This document shows positions 38,741 to 48,108 of a stretch of 64,000 bases of DNA, in pieces. Source of the DNA: Propionibacterium sp. (lineage in GTDB: Bacteria; Actinomycetota; Actinomycetes; Propionibacteriales; Propionibacteriaceae); contig DUOB01000076.1 of the NCBI GenBank assembly GCA_012839035.1, positions 1 through 64,000 on the forward strand, written 5' to 3'. The notes under the pieces were generated by a model, which had not been told where the DNA came from, did no database searches, and saw only the letters and a list, made by a program, of their open reading frames with translations. How positions within the stretch are numbered: the first letter of the stretch is position 1; every line of letters begins with the position of its first letter. Both the position numbers and the translations under genes were made by a program.

Positions 38741-40004
38741 CTGCTTCCTTCTTCTCAGCTCGCTGTCGAAGCACGACGACCGCCAGAATGGCGCTGTGGC
38801 AAATGGTGACGAACAGCCATGAAGAAGCCGACGCCAGGCCCGCACCGAACGCGCCGAACCGGGGAATGAGCACCAACGATAGCCCCAGCAGCACGAGCGC
38901 CCCCAGAACAGTAGTGCCGGCTGCAAGACCCTGCTTTCCACGCAGGGTCAGCTGCCCTCCCACGACAGTGCAGAGGGCGAAGAGCGATGCGGAGAACCCG
39001 CAAGCCAGGATGACCGGCAACGCGAACTCGAATTCTGGCCAGATGGTGGGACCGAACAGCCACATGCCACCGGAGATCGCCCCGGCGCCGAGGAACCCGA
39101 GCGCCACTGCAACGACCATCAGTCGCCGTTCGCGACGCTTCAAGCCAGCGTTGTGGGCAGCTTGGATCAGCGAGACGATCGGCAGATAGAGATACGTGAT
39201 GCCGGTCAGCGGGCGTACCACCGCTTGATATTGTCCCGCATCCTCCAACCCCGCGACCGTCGACAACGCATAGGTATCCGTCCAGGCCATGAGGAAGGCG
39301 CTCAGCGACAGGACGAATCCCGGAATGATGACCTTGGCGTGAGTGCGCAGCACCCGCCACGAGACGAAGCGCGGCAGCTCCAGCCGATAAGAAAAGGCCG
39401 CGCTGACGAGTGCACCGGCCATGGAGGCAACGGCACTGCCACCGAAGCTGCCGACAATGCTGCCGAGCTTGGGCGCGTTCTGCCACACCAGATTGTGCTT
39501 GGTTGCGATGCGCTCCTCGCCCAGCTGGATCGCGCCGGAGGAATGCGCCTTGTTCGGTGCCAGCAGGAAGGCAGTTGCGCAGCCGGCGGCAAGGATCCAG
39601 CCCATCGGGTTGCTGGTCAGGCCCACCAGCACGCCTAAGACAACCCCGATCAGGCACACCACGCTGCTCAGGAAGACAGCGGATTCCCGCAGTTCAACGC
39701 GATCCTGCGCGGGAAGCGCTGCCCGCAGTGATGCGTTGTAGGAGCCCAGATCCCCGAACTGCAGGGCGCCTTGGATCACGGACAGGCCAAGCACGACGCC
39801 GGCGAATTCCAACGGCCCGAGGTTCCTGGGCAGGAAATAGAATTGCGCCGCCGCCAAGGCCGCCGTCACGAAGACGAAAGCCAGATAGTGGACTGGGCGG
39901 ATCTTCCGGGCTGCGCGGCGTTGGCCGGCACCGCCGGTGACCAAATCGCGGTATTGGAACGGCTTCTCCAGTGCTTGAATGCCGCGCCGACCCGGCCTCA
40001 CCAC
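38727..40004 (-). CDS. Polysaccharide flippase-like membrane protein (Wzx/MOP superfamily)
   Basis: This 425-residue protein has about 12 membrane helices, beginning after a basic cytoplasmic N-terminus (residues 1-36). The pattern matches oligosaccharide flippases of the MOP superfamily that move lipid-linked repeat units across the membrane. The start is GTG-GTG, overlapping the end of the glycosyltransferase gene by seven bases. In this locus it should hand repeat units to the polymerase. Family sequence is divergent, so the call rests on topology plus context. Confidence 0.78.
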   Translation of the reverse strand: MVRPGRRGIQALEKPFQYRDLVTGGAGQRRAARKIRPVHYLAFVFVTAALAAAQFYFLPRNLGPLEFAGVVLGLSVIQGALQFGDLGSYNASLRAALPAQDRVELRESAVFLSSVVCLIGVVLGVLVGLTSNPMGWILAAGCATAFLLAPNKAHSSGAIQLGEERIATKHNLVWQNAPKLGSIVGSFGGSAVASMAGALVSAAFSYRLELPRFVSWRVLRTHAKVIIPGFVLSLSAFLMAWTDTYALSTVAGLEDAGQYQAVVRPLTGITYLYLPIVSLIQAAHNAGLKRRERRLMVVAVALGFLGAGAISGGMWLFGPTIWPEFEFALPVILACGFSASLFALCTVVGGQLTLRGKQGLAAGTTVLGALVLLGLSLVLIPRFGAFGAGLASASSWLFVTICHSAILAVVVLRQRAEKKEADESH

Positions 40005-41020
40005 ACTGCTAGGGCATTATCAAGCAGCTTCTTGGCCATCGGATCCTTGGGGGAACGAATCCGCCTCACCAAAGCCCGCGAGGCCAAGCCGCCGGAGAAG
40101 ACCACCCGCCAAGCAAAACGCGTAACGGGATTAGGTCGGAACTGATGGACATAGTAGGCATATGTGTGGCGACCCCACATGCCGGTGAGATCCGCCGGTG
40201 GCGCGATCCCCTCCCCCGGCACCGCATACACGGCATCATCCTCGACCGGGATATCGGTCAAGTCGAGATCGTCCTCGGCTCCAGCCTCGGAACCTCCCAC
40301 CGCATGATAAGCCTTGGCTGCCGACACGATGCGGACCCGCAGGCCTGCATCCAGAACGCGCTGACAATATTCGATGTCCTCGCCATACATGAACCACCGC
40401 GTCGAGAGGAGTCCCACTCGGTCGATGGTGCTTCGTGGCACGAACAGGACGGCACCCGACGACCATTCCACATCGTTGTCCTCATCCGAATGATCCTTGA
40501 GGAACAAATGCCGGCCACGCAGGAACCGGACCTTCGGGAAAGCCTTGCTCAGGCCCGAATAGTGAGTGAAAAGAGGCCACAACCGCGGCTGCAAGCCTGC
40601 GGACATGACCTCGATGTCGTCCTCGCCGGCCACCACCGGTGACGCGATTCCGATGGTGGGATCTGCCAGCACGGCGTCCTGAAGCAACCGAACGTCACGG
40701 ATCTGGACACGGGCATCGGGATTGAGGAAGAGAATGTCGTCATCTCCCGCCCGCTTGATGAGCTGATTGGTGCCGGGCGCCCAACCGGGATCGTCAGGGC
40801 TGAGCACGAGGTCATCGATCAGTCTGGCCGCTTTCAGCTTCTTCAGCGTTTCGGGGGTGGTGCCGTCGGTCGACCCGTTGTCCCAGACCCGCACTCTGAT
40901 GGACTCGTCCCGATCTCGAAAGGGCCGCAGACAGTCCAGCATCAGCGCCCCGGAGTTATAGGTCACCAGGCAGACGGACAGCGGGCGGTAATTCCGCTCC
41001 ACTCCCTCTTCAACCTCCAC
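39998..41020 (-). CDS. Glycosyltransferase family 2
   Basis: This 340-residue cytoplasmic GT-A enzyme opens with LSVCLVTYNSGALMLDCL and has VWDNGSTDGT, GTNQLIKRA, FLNPDARV (metal-binding DxD-like) and the acceptor region RWFMYGEDIEYCQRV. It resembles rhamnosyl-/galactofuranosyl-type transferases. The donor sugar cannot be told. The GTG start has GAGGGG upstream. It lies ten bases after the GT4 gene in the same operon. Confidence 0.9.
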   Translation of the reverse strand: MEVEEGVERNYRPLSVCLVTYNSGALMLDCLRPFRDRDESIRVRVWDNGSTDGTTPETLKKLKAARLIDDLVLSPDDPGWAPGTNQLIKRAGDDDILFLNPDARVQIRDVRLLQDAVLADPTIGIASPVVAGEDDIEVMSAGLQPRLWPLFTHYSGLSKAFPKVRFLRGRHLFLKDHSDEDNDVEWSSGAVLFVPRSTIDRVGLLSTRWFMYGEDIEYCQRVLDAGLRVRIVSAAKAYHAVGGSEAGAEDDLDLTDIPVEDDAVYAVPGEGIAPPADLTGMWGRHTYAYYVHQFRPNPVTRFAWRVVFSGGLASRALVRRIRSPKDPMAKKLLDNALAVW

Positions 41021-41030
41021 AATTATCCCC

Positions 41031-42164
41031 TCACGAGAGACTTTGGACCGCTTCCACGATCGCAGCTCGATATTGCCCCACTGTAAACCTCGACACTACG
41101 GAAGCCCGCCCCGATGCCGCGAGGCGGTGTGCCGCCTCCGGATTCTCCATGGCCCAGAGACAGCGCAGGACCAGGGTGGCCGCGTCCTCGCTGGGAAAAG
41201 TCAGGCCTGTTTCCTGATGAGTCACGATCTCGGTGAGGCCCTGCACCTCGGCCACCACGGTGAGAACCCCAGCGGCCATGGACTCTGCCGCAACGGTCCC
41301 GAAGGGTTCGATCCTCGACGGCACGACAGCCATGTCGGCCGCCGCGAGATGAGGCCGAATGTCCTTGGCGAATCCCGAGAAGGTGACGCGATCCGACACT
41401 CCGAGATCATTGGCCATCTCACGCAGATCTGCCTCGAACCACTCATAGCCCGGGAACACGTCGCCCACCAGGTTGACACGGACGTCCTTGCCGAGCCTGG
41501 TTAGCTCACCCAAGGCCTGCAGAACAACATCCTGACCCTTTCGGGGACTCAGCCGCCCGACGACCACGAGGGAGAAACCTTCATGCGTGCGGGGTTCCAA
41601 GACCCTGTCCACCCCATAAGGGGTCCAGTCCTTGCCGTTGTAGATGACACTCAAACGCTTCTTGTCCAGCACGGGCAGCGTACGCGCGATCTCGCCCATG
41701 GTGGCCTTCGAGTTGGAGACCACCGACGTCGCCAGCAGCAGCGGCGACAACAATCCGATCCGGACCACACGCGGAAGCTGTGACTCGTTCTCCCGCACAT
41801 GGGTCAGGACGGGGACCCGCGCCAGCCGTCCGAGCACGGTCCACCATGGCTGCGCGATGGTGTTGACATAGAGCACATCTGGTTGGGCCGCAGCCATGAT
41901 CTGCCGCATCGTGCCGATCGAGCGCAGGAGCCGGCCGGCGAGGCGCACGAGACCGACCGGGCGCATATCGGTCTTGCGCAGCACAGGAATGTCTGCGACG
42001 TGAACTTGGGCACCGGACGTGTGCAGAAGGTCGACCAACGGTCCGGATGCTGGGAGCGCGACCGAGACTTCGTGGCCAGCCTCCCGCAGAGCGATGACGG
42101 CTTCTGCTGCCATGCGGTCGCTGCCATAGAGATCCGCGGACGGATGGGTCAGCAATACTCTCAC
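41031..42164 (-). CDS. Glycosyltransferase family 4
   Basis: This 377-residue GT-B enzyme has the N-terminal acceptor domain (SADLYGSDRMAAEA) and the C-terminal donor domain with VVGRLSPRKGQDVV, ADMAVVPSRIEPFGTVAAESMAAG (EX7E-like motif) and a final helical stretch. It is the first gene of the seven-gene minus-strand polysaccharide operon. Its GTG start is preceded by TAGAGT (42172-42177) seven bases away, so the operon mRNA is probably leaderless. The sugar donor is not predictable. Confidence 0.9.
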   Translation of the reverse strand: MRVLLTHPSADLYGSDRMAAEAVIALREAGHEVSVALPASGPLVDLLHTSGAQVHVADIPVLRKTDMRPVGLVRLAGRLLRSIGTMRQIMAAAQPDVLYVNTIAQPWWTVLGRLARVPVLTHVRENESQLPRVVRIGLLSPLLLATSVVSNSKATMGEIARTLPVLDKKRLSVIYNGKDWTPYGVDRVLEPRTHEGFSLVVVGRLSPRKGQDVVLQALGELTRLGKDVRVNLVGDVFPGYEWFEADLREMANDLGVSDRVTFSGFAKDIRPHLAAADMAVVPSRIEPFGTVAAESMAAGVLTVVAEVQGLTEIVTHQETGLTFPSEDAATLVLRCLWAMENPEAAHRLAASGRASVVSRFTVGQYRAAIVEAVQSLS

Positions 42165-42355
42165 CGCCCGGACTCTAGCCCACTGTCCGAGCCCACCCTG
42201 GTCGGCGTCGAAGCTACCGTGGGCAGTCCCCGCGGGGCTCGAACCAAGGCACGAATCGTGACCCGCTGAGTCGGCACAGAAGTGGACGCAAACGGTGGTT
42301 CACCCAATACTTGGGGAGGTCCTTGATCAATACCCGCGGCGGAATCGGAGACACC

Positions 42356-43507
42356 ATGCTGCATGAAGGCGAGCCAACCCAGGGGAGCTTTCCGATTGCC
42401 AGGCCCTCGATCGCCATGGTCGGGTCGCGTGGTTACCCGAGCTATTACGGCGGTTTCGAGACCTTGGTCCGGCAGCTGGCCCCTTTTCTGGCCGACCGCG
42501 GCTGGGACGTAACCGTTTATGGCCGCCCGGATGCCATCCGGCACGACGACCCGGAGCGAGATCCACGAGTCAGGTCTCTCCACACAGCGGGTTTGGACAC
42601 CAAGTCGCTCAGCACGTTGAGTTTCGGTCTCACTTCCACCGTTGACGCAGCCCGGCGCCGACCGGACGTGGCCTTTGTGATGAACGTGGCCAACGGCTTC
42701 TTCCTCCCCCTGCTCAAGCGTCGGGGCATCCCGACCGTGGTCAACGTCGATGGGATCGAGTGGGAGAGGGAGAAGTGGGGACGAGCCGCCAGAACCGCCT
42801 TCCTCACCGGCGCTCGCATGACCGCAAAACATGCAACCTCGATCGTGGTGGACAGCGTCGTGATCGGTGACCGCTGGTCGAACGAGTTCGGCCGCACGGG
42901 ACCCACGATCGCCTATGGCGGCGACCGTCCGCGCGAGCTCCCCGTGCCAGAAGGACTGGAGGCCGGGAAATATGCACTCATCGTGGCCCGTTTCGTCCCC
43001 GAGAACTCGGTCGAGGAATTCTTCCAGGCCGCGGAGGACCTGAGCAATGACTGGGATGTGGTCTTGGTCGGCTCAACGGGCTATGGCGGTGAACTCGACG
43101 AACGCGCACGGCACTTGGACGAGACTCATCCCCGGATCAAGTGGTATGGCCACATCCACGATGACGACCTCTTGTTCGCCCTCTGGCAACACGCCGGGGT
43201 CTATTTCCACGGACACAGCGTCGGCGGCACCAATCCCGCCCTGGTCCAGGCCATGGCCTGTGGCGCACCCACCGTGGCACGCGACACATTGTTCAACCGG
43301 GAAGTTCTGGGCTCTGAGGGACGATTCGTCGAGCCTGAGCCTGCCGCGATCAACGCCCAACTGCGCGAGGTCCTCGAGGATGCCGAACTCCAGGAGCAGC
43401 TGCGCGCGAGCGCATTGCGAAGACAGGCAGAAAGTTATACGTGGGAGCGGGTCTGCAGCGCCTACGAACGAGCATTCCAAGAGGCCATTCAGGCCCAGGC
43501 ACGGTGA
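42356..43507 (+). CDS. Glycosyltransferase (DUF1972 plus GT-B donor domain)
   Basis: This 383-residue protein has the DUF1972 N-terminal domain (IAMVGSRGYPSYYGGFETLVRQLA, VVNVDGIEWEREKWGR) followed by a GT4-like donor domain (IVARFVPENSVEEF, FHGHSVGGTNPALVQAMACG). Such proteins are often rhamnosyltransferases in exopolysaccharide clusters. The ATG at 42356 has GGAG five bases upstream; the frame is open to 42311 and a TTG at 42323 with GGGGAGG is an alternative. It is divergent from the seven-gene operon and is followed by the Wzc-like gene. Confidence 0.86.
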   Translation: MLHEGEPTQGSFPIARPSIAMVGSRGYPSYYGGFETLVRQLAPFLADRGWDVTVYGRPDAIRHDDPERDPRVRSLHTAGLDTKSLSTLSFGLTSTVDAARRRPDVAFVMNVANGFFLPLLKRRGIPTVVNVDGIEWEREKWGRAARTAFLTGARMTAKHATSIVVDSVVIGDRWSNEFGRTGPTIAYGGDRPRELPVPEGLEAGKYALIVARFVPENSVEEFFQAAEDLSNDWDVVLVGSTGYGGELDERARHLDETHPRIKWYGHIHDDDLLFALWQHAGVYFHGHSVGGTNPALVQAMACGAPTVARDTLFNREVLGSEGRFVEPEPAAINAQLREVLEDAELQEQLRASALRRQAESYTWERVCSAYERAFQEAIQAQAR

Positions 43508-43522
43508 AAAGGCTTATTGCAC

Positions 43523-44866
43523 ATGAGAACGTCCAAATTCTTCAAGAACGGTCGCGCGATGCGCAGACTCATTACCCTCGTCTCCGCCGGCATCCTCGGC
43601 GCGGCGCTTGCGGCCATCGTGGCCGTCATCGTGCCGCCGACATATGAGGCGACTGCCACTGTCTATGTCACCTCCGTGACCAGGCCGCTCGAAGACGGCA
43701 CCGCACTGCAGCAGCGCTCGGCCTTGGTCGAGACCCAGGACGCGCAACAGAAGACCCTCACCCTGGCCAGCCTGGCAACCTCGGACGTGGTTGCAGAGAG
43801 GGTGATCAACACCCTGGATCTTCCCATGACGCCCAACCGGCTTCTGGACCGCATTGACGCGCGAGCACTGCCCCAGACGGTGCTGATCGAGATCTCGGCC
43901 CGCGACCGTTCACCGGCGATGGCTCGAGAGATCGCGAACACCACGGCTCTTGAGTTCAGCGACTATGCCGAGCGCCTGAACACCGAGACACAAGATGCAG
44001 CGGCTATCACCACCGCGCGTCTCGTGGACCCCGCGCTCACGCCCCCGAAGCCGATCGCCCCGACCGTCCCCGCGCTCATCGCCCTGGGTCTGCTCGCCGG
44101 CCTCGGTGTCGGTGTGCTCGTGCTGTCAGTCCTTGAACGCACCGATGCCCGCATCCGTGACGGAGGTTTGCTCCAGTCCCTCACCGCCCTGCCCTACCTA
44201 GGTTCGACCCCTTGGGTGCGCACTGGGGGCAAGCGCAACCTCTCGGGTGTCACCGCCAACGAGACTCTCGCGGAGAGCGTCAAGGCCATCCGCACCAACC
44301 TCATTCAGCTCCTGCCCGATCTTCGGGGGCGTCTGCTGACGATCGTGAGCTCCGAGGATGACAGCGGCAAGTCAGCGCTCACCCTGGGTCTCGCCCGCGC
44401 CTTTCAGCAGGCGGGCTTCAAGGTCCTGATCGTCGACGGCGACCTCCGCCACCGCAGCCTGACAACCAGCCTTGGCCTGGACAAGGAGCGCGGCCTGGCT
44501 GACCAGTTGATCGCCGGCAAGAGCGCAGGCGAGGTCATTCAGACCGGAATCCTCGACCGCATCGATGTGATCAGCGCTGGCCAGCCCAGCGAGTATCCGA
44601 GCGAGCTGCTCGGCTCGGAAGCCTTCAGCCGAGCCATCGAGGAGCTCCGCGGGCACTACAGCTTGGTCCTCATCGACACCCCGGGGATCAAGGACTTCAC
44701 CGACGGCGCGGTCATTGCACGCAACACGGACGGCGCGGTGCTGGCGGTGCCGTTCCACCGGCACGATCCCCAGCAGGTGTCGTCATCGATCGACGCGATC
44801 CTGAAGGGCGGTGGCGCTGTGGTGGGCACGGTGATGACCCTGGTTCCCGAGTCGGATCGCAGCTGA
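43523..44866 (+). CDS. Wzz/Wzc-like polysaccharide co-polymerase with P-loop ATPase domain
   Basis: This 447-residue protein has a Wzz-type chain-length domain between two membrane helices (about residues 15-38 and 182-205) and a cytoplasmic BY-kinase-like ATPase domain. The P-loop reads EDDSGKSALT instead of the usual GEGKST; the Walker A' is IVDGDLRHRS and the Walker B LVLIDTPG. The C-terminus (LVPESDRS) lacks the tyrosine cluster that BY-kinases phosphorylate. It should control polymer length and export; kinase activity is doubtful. The ATG at 43523 is chosen over TTG at 43517. It starts 15 bases after the glycosyltransferase. Confidence 0.85.
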   Translation: MRTSKFFKNGRAMRRLITLVSAGILGAALAAIVAVIVPPTYEATATVYVTSVTRPLEDGTALQQRSALVETQDAQQKTLTLASLATSDVVAERVINTLDLPMTPNRLLDRIDARALPQTVLIEISARDRSPAMAREIANTTALEFSDYAERLNTETQDAAAITTARLVDPALTPPKPIAPTVPALIALGLLAGLGVGVLVLSVLERTDARIRDGGLLQSLTALPYLGSTPWVRTGGKRNLSGVTANETLAESVKAIRTNLIQLLPDLRGRLLTIVSSEDDSGKSALTLGLARAFQQAGFKVLIVDGDLRHRSLTTSLGLDKERGLADQLIAGKSAGEVIQTGILDRIDVISAGQPSEYPSELLGSEAFSRAIEELRGHYSLVLIDTPGIKDFTDGAVIARNTDGAVLAVPFHRHDPQQVSSSIDAILKGGGAVVGTVMTLVPESDRS

Positions 44867-44897
44867 TCATCGACAGGTCCTAGGCCACCCGAAGTCA

Positions 44898-44937
44898 CAA
44901 CGATGCCCCGGTGCAGTTTCGCACCGGGGCATCGTTG
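44898..44937. terminator. Strong bidirectional terminator closing the polysaccharide locus
   Basis: A perfect 17-bp inverted repeat (arms CAACGATGCCCCGGTGC and its complement, loop AGTTTC) lies between the Wzc-like gene (plus) and the phasin-like gene (minus). It should stop transcription from both sides and marks the right edge of the locus. Confidence 0.8.
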
Positions 44938-44989
44938 TCAGTCTTCTGTCTGAGACGGCAGGGCCCAGGGGCCGTGCAGCGAGGTCACC

Positions 44990-45292
44990 TCAGCCGAGCA
45001 GGTCTCTCGCGGCCTTGGTATAGAAGTCGCTCACCTCAAGCATGAACTGCGCCTGCGCCCGGGCCATGGTGTTCACCCACTGGATCTGCGTGGACTCGGC
45101 GAGCGACAGCTGGAACTCCAGCATGGTCCGCAGTGTCTGCTCATAGGTGTCGAGCACGCGATGGCCGGAGGCCGAAGCCGACGCGATCATCTCTTCGTTC
45201 ACCTGACGGATGCGCTCAATCGTGGCGGCGGCTTCCTCCGTGAACTGCTCGGCGGCTGCTGCGATGGACTCGATGGGTTGGCTGTCGACCAT
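44990..45292 (-). CDS. Small helical protein, phasin-like
   Basis: This 100-residue protein is predicted to be wholly alpha-helical and Ala/Glu/Gln-rich (AAAAEQFTEEAAATIERIRQ, LEFQLSLAESTQIQWVNTM, VSDFYTKAARDLL). The heptad pattern and aromatic spacing resemble phasins that coat polyhydroxyalkanoate granules, but no other granule gene is in the window. The ATG has GGGAG upstream. It could also be an unrelated helical bundle. It stands alone between the polysaccharide locus and the nitrite reductase gene. Confidence 0.55.
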   Translation of the reverse strand: MVDSQPIESIAAAAEQFTEEAAATIERIRQVNEEMIASASASGHRVLDTYEQTLRTMLEFQLSLAESTQIQWVNTMARAQAQFMLEVSDFYTKAARDLLG

Positions 45293-45375
45293 GACTCACT
45301 CCCTGTTGCTGCAAGGACGCACGGAACTTCCGGCTCCGCACGCCACGTGACAGCCCCGATCCTAGTCGGCTCCGC

Positions 45376-48108
45376 TCAATCGACGACACGGATGGTGCCC
45401 ACCGCCCCGCGTTCGGCCAGTGACATCTGATGATTCACCAGCGAATAGTGGCCCGCCTCCGGCATTTCCAACTCCACGAAGCCGCCCTGGCTGGCCAACA
45501 GCCCCAACGTCTGGCTGCCACCCGGGCCGGTGTCCGTGCAGTCCCCCGCAGCGGCATCGCCCGGTTCACCGCAGCGCAGCTCCCAGGCCCCTTCCCGCCA
45601 GACCGAGTCGAACTGCCCGCCAACCACGTGGAAGGCCAGCGATTCGTTCGGTCCGGCATTCAACAGCCAGATCCGCACCCGCTCACCGGTCCGCGCCTCC
45701 AGCGGGACCCGCGCGTACTGTCCCGGATAGCCATTGAAGACCACCGCATCCGGCGTACGCGCGGCGATCTTGTCCATGCTGCCGGCGGCCTCCTGCGGAC
45801 CCCAGTACTGCTCACTCTGCACCAGCACGAACTCCCGATCGACCTGCGGCAGATCGGGCGGATCGATGATGACCGTGCCGAACATGCCGTTGGCGATGTG
45901 GAGAGACATGGGGTGGGCGGAGCAGTGATACATCCAGATGCCCGCGCGCGTCGCGGTGAAGCGATAGGTCAGACTCTCCCCCGGCGCGATCACCTGCATC
46001 GGCCGGTCCGGTGCGAGCGCTCCGGCGTGGAAGTCGATGCCGTGCCCGATCGTGCCGTCGTTGACGAACGTGATCTCGAAAACGTCGCCGACCTTGCCCC
46101 GCAGGGTCGTTCCGGGCGCGGTGCCGTTGAAGGTCCACAGCGTTTGCCGTACGCCGGGCGCGACTTCGGTCACCTTCTCCTGCACCGTGAACGTGTGCTC
46201 GTGGACGGTGCCCGTGGCGGCAGGGGCCAGAACGGGGTCGCGCACCCGGAAGCCGGGCCCCGGTTCCGCATGGGGATCGGACACGACATCGGGAGCATCG
46301 GACGGCGCAGCATGCCCGATGTGTGCGGGGTCGCCACCGATCGCGTTGACGACCATCGTCATCCCCATCTGGCGGTGACCGGCGATCGAGCACCAGCCGT
46401 CGAGGGTGGCACCGATGATGCCGACGTCGACCGTGGCGCTCGCGCCGGGAGCGAGCCGTCCACTGCTCACCCCGTTGGCGAAGACGAGGTCGTGGACCTG
46501 CCCCGGATCGGTGTTGGTGAGTTCGACCACCAGCCGGTCGCCGACGGGCACGTCGATGACGGCGGGGATGAACTTCATGCCGATGGCCTCGACCTGCACG
46601 GTCGTGGTGTTGCCCGTCGGAGTCACGTCGGCTGCCCCGGCCGCTGCGCCGCCAGGACCGACGGCATCAACAGCCGGCGCGGGTGCGACATAACGGCCGA
46701 CGACTGCAACCGGATCCACCATGGCCGCGGCGACCACGAGCAGCGCGACGACCCCCACCACCGCGGCCGCTTCCCCGCTACGCCGCCTGCGCCCGACCGC
46801 CGGGCCCGGGGCAGTCTCGGCACGTGTGCGCGTGGGCGTCGACTGCTTCACCGAGCGCACCGCACGAAGGCCGGTGATGACGGTGCCCAGAAGAACGCCG
46901 AACGTCCACACGAGCGCCCCGACGGCAGCCAGACTCAGGGTGATCCTGACGAGACTGGGCAGCGGCAGGAGATAGAGAATCGCGCTGAGGTTGAGCAGCA
47001 ACAGCCGCGGCCCCGCCGCCCGCTCGGCGAAGGCGACCGACAGGCGTACCACCGAAGGGCCACCCCCCACGATCACCGGCAACAGATAGGTCAGCGCGCC
47101 GACCAGGATCTGCGCCACGAACCCGACTGCGAAGGGCCCGACGAGCCCCCGTACGCCCGCCACCCCCGCGACCAGGTCCGGCGCCATCGCCAACTGGAGC
47201 GCCGCTGCGACGAGACAGCCGATCCACCACAGGAATCCGGCCAGCACCGACCAGGGTCCGAACGAGTCGGGTCGCTTGGCCAGACCGACGCGGAGCAGAG
47301 GGCCGGCGATGAGTGCGAGACCGAGGATGTACGCCAACAGTCCCAACACCGCCACCCACCGCAGCCCGGCCAGCCCACCGGCCATGACCAGTGCGACCGC
47401 GATGACGAGCATCCACCAGCCGCGTCGGCCGCTGGAGACCGCACCGTCGTCGGCGCGCGTACGCAGCATGGTCGGCCACAGAGTGATGAGCGTGCCTGCG
47501 ATGGTGAGTCCGACCCAGCCGAGGACGTTGGCCCCCAGGTGCGCGAGCAGCAGCCGGGCGTGGTCGGTGGTGGCTCCCGCCAGGCGTACGCCGAGCCAGG
47601 CGCCCACCGGCAGGCTGAGCGCGGCGGCCACATAGAACCGGACGGCGATGGCGAACTGTCCGCCCAGCCCGACGCGGAGCTGGTGCAGGAGTCCCGCGAC
47701 ATGGGTGACGGCCGCGGCGCCGAAGACCGTTGCCCCGGCGATCAGGATCCAGGGCGATCCGGAGCCACCACGAGCGGGATGGAGCAGCAGACCGATGACG
47801 ACACCGAGGGCGCCGAGGTTGAGAGCCGCGAGCACGATGCGGTCCCGCCGGGGATGACCGCCCGGCACCCGCAGGACGGCGTCGGAGAAATAGGTGGACC
47901 ACACGACGATCGCGTTCGACACCGCGCCGAGCAGCAGCAGATGCACCATCAACCAGGTGGCCTCGGCGACGAACGGGTGGGTGACGACGAGCACGAGGTC
48001 CGCGATGAGCCAGGCGAGCATGGGCAGGGAGCGGAGCAGCATCGTGCGACGCCGACCGGTGGGTTTCCGCTCCGGCGCCTGGGGGCGAGTGGAGATCGCG
48101 AGGTTCAT
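45376..48108 (-). CDS. Membrane-cupredoxin-copper nitrite reductase fusion (multicopper oxidase)
   Basis: This 910-residue protein has three parts. Residues 25-415 form about 11-12 membrane helices with several histidines (H44, H56, H136, H142, H183, H190), resembling NnrS/heme-copper-type membrane domains; one more helix lies near 447-465. Residues 500-590 are a cupredoxin with a full type-1 copper set (H539, C573, H578, M581). Residues 635-910 are a two-domain NirK: type-1 ligands H689, C729, H737, M742; type-2 ligands H694, H728, H893; catalytic D692 and H827. All catalytic residues are present, so it should reduce nitrite to nitric oxide outside the membrane. Its ATG overlaps the NnrS-like stop (ATGA). 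Confidence 0.88.
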   Translation of the reverse strand: MNLAISTRPQAPERKPTGRRRTMLLRSLPMLAWLIADLVLVVTHPFVAEATWLMVHLLLLGAVSNAIVVWSTYFSDAVLRVPGGHPRRDRIVLAALNLGALGVVIGLLLHPARGGSGSPWILIAGATVFGAAAVTHVAGLLHQLRVGLGGQFAIAVRFYVAAALSLPVGAWLGVRLAGATTDHARLLLAHLGANVLGWVGLTIAGTLITLWPTMLRTRADDGAVSSGRRGWWMLVIAVALVMAGGLAGLRWVAVLGLLAYILGLALIAGPLLRVGLAKRPDSFGPWSVLAGFLWWIGCLVAAALQLAMAPDLVAGVAGVRGLVGPFAVGFVAQILVGALTYLLPVIVGGGPSVVRLSVAFAERAAGPRLLLLNLSAILYLLPLPSLVRITLSLAAVGALVWTFGVLLGTVITGLRAVRSVKQSTPTRTRAETAPGPAVGRRRRSGEAAAVVGVVALLVVAAAMVDPVAVVGRYVAPAPAVDAVGPGGAAAGAADVTPTGNTTTVQVEAIGMKFIPAVIDVPVGDRLVVELTNTDPGQVHDLVFANGVSSGRLAPGASATVDVGIIGATLDGWCSIAGHRQMGMTMVVNAIGGDPAHIGHAAPSDAPDVVSDPHAEPGPGFRVRDPVLAPAATGTVHEHTFTVQEKVTEVAPGVRQTLWTFNGTAPGTTLRGKVGDVFEITFVNDGTIGHGIDFHAGALAPDRPMQVIAPGESLTYRFTATRAGIWMYHCSAHPMSLHIANGMFGTVIIDPPDLPQVDREFVLVQSEQYWGPQEAAGSMDKIAARTPDAVVFNGYPGQYARVPLEARTGERVRIWLLNAGPNESLAFHVVGGQFDSVWREGAWELRCGEPGDAAAGDCTDTGPGGSQTLGLLASQGGFVELEMPEAGHYSLVNHQMSLAERGAVGTIRVVD

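Noticed and set aside
45376-48108. Loss of the catalytic His in the NirK domain (GGQFD where NirK has GGHGD)
   Set aside because: The changed residue corresponds to a non-catalytic His; the catalytic His is H827 in FHVVGG, which is conserved. AniA-type enzymes also lack the second His.
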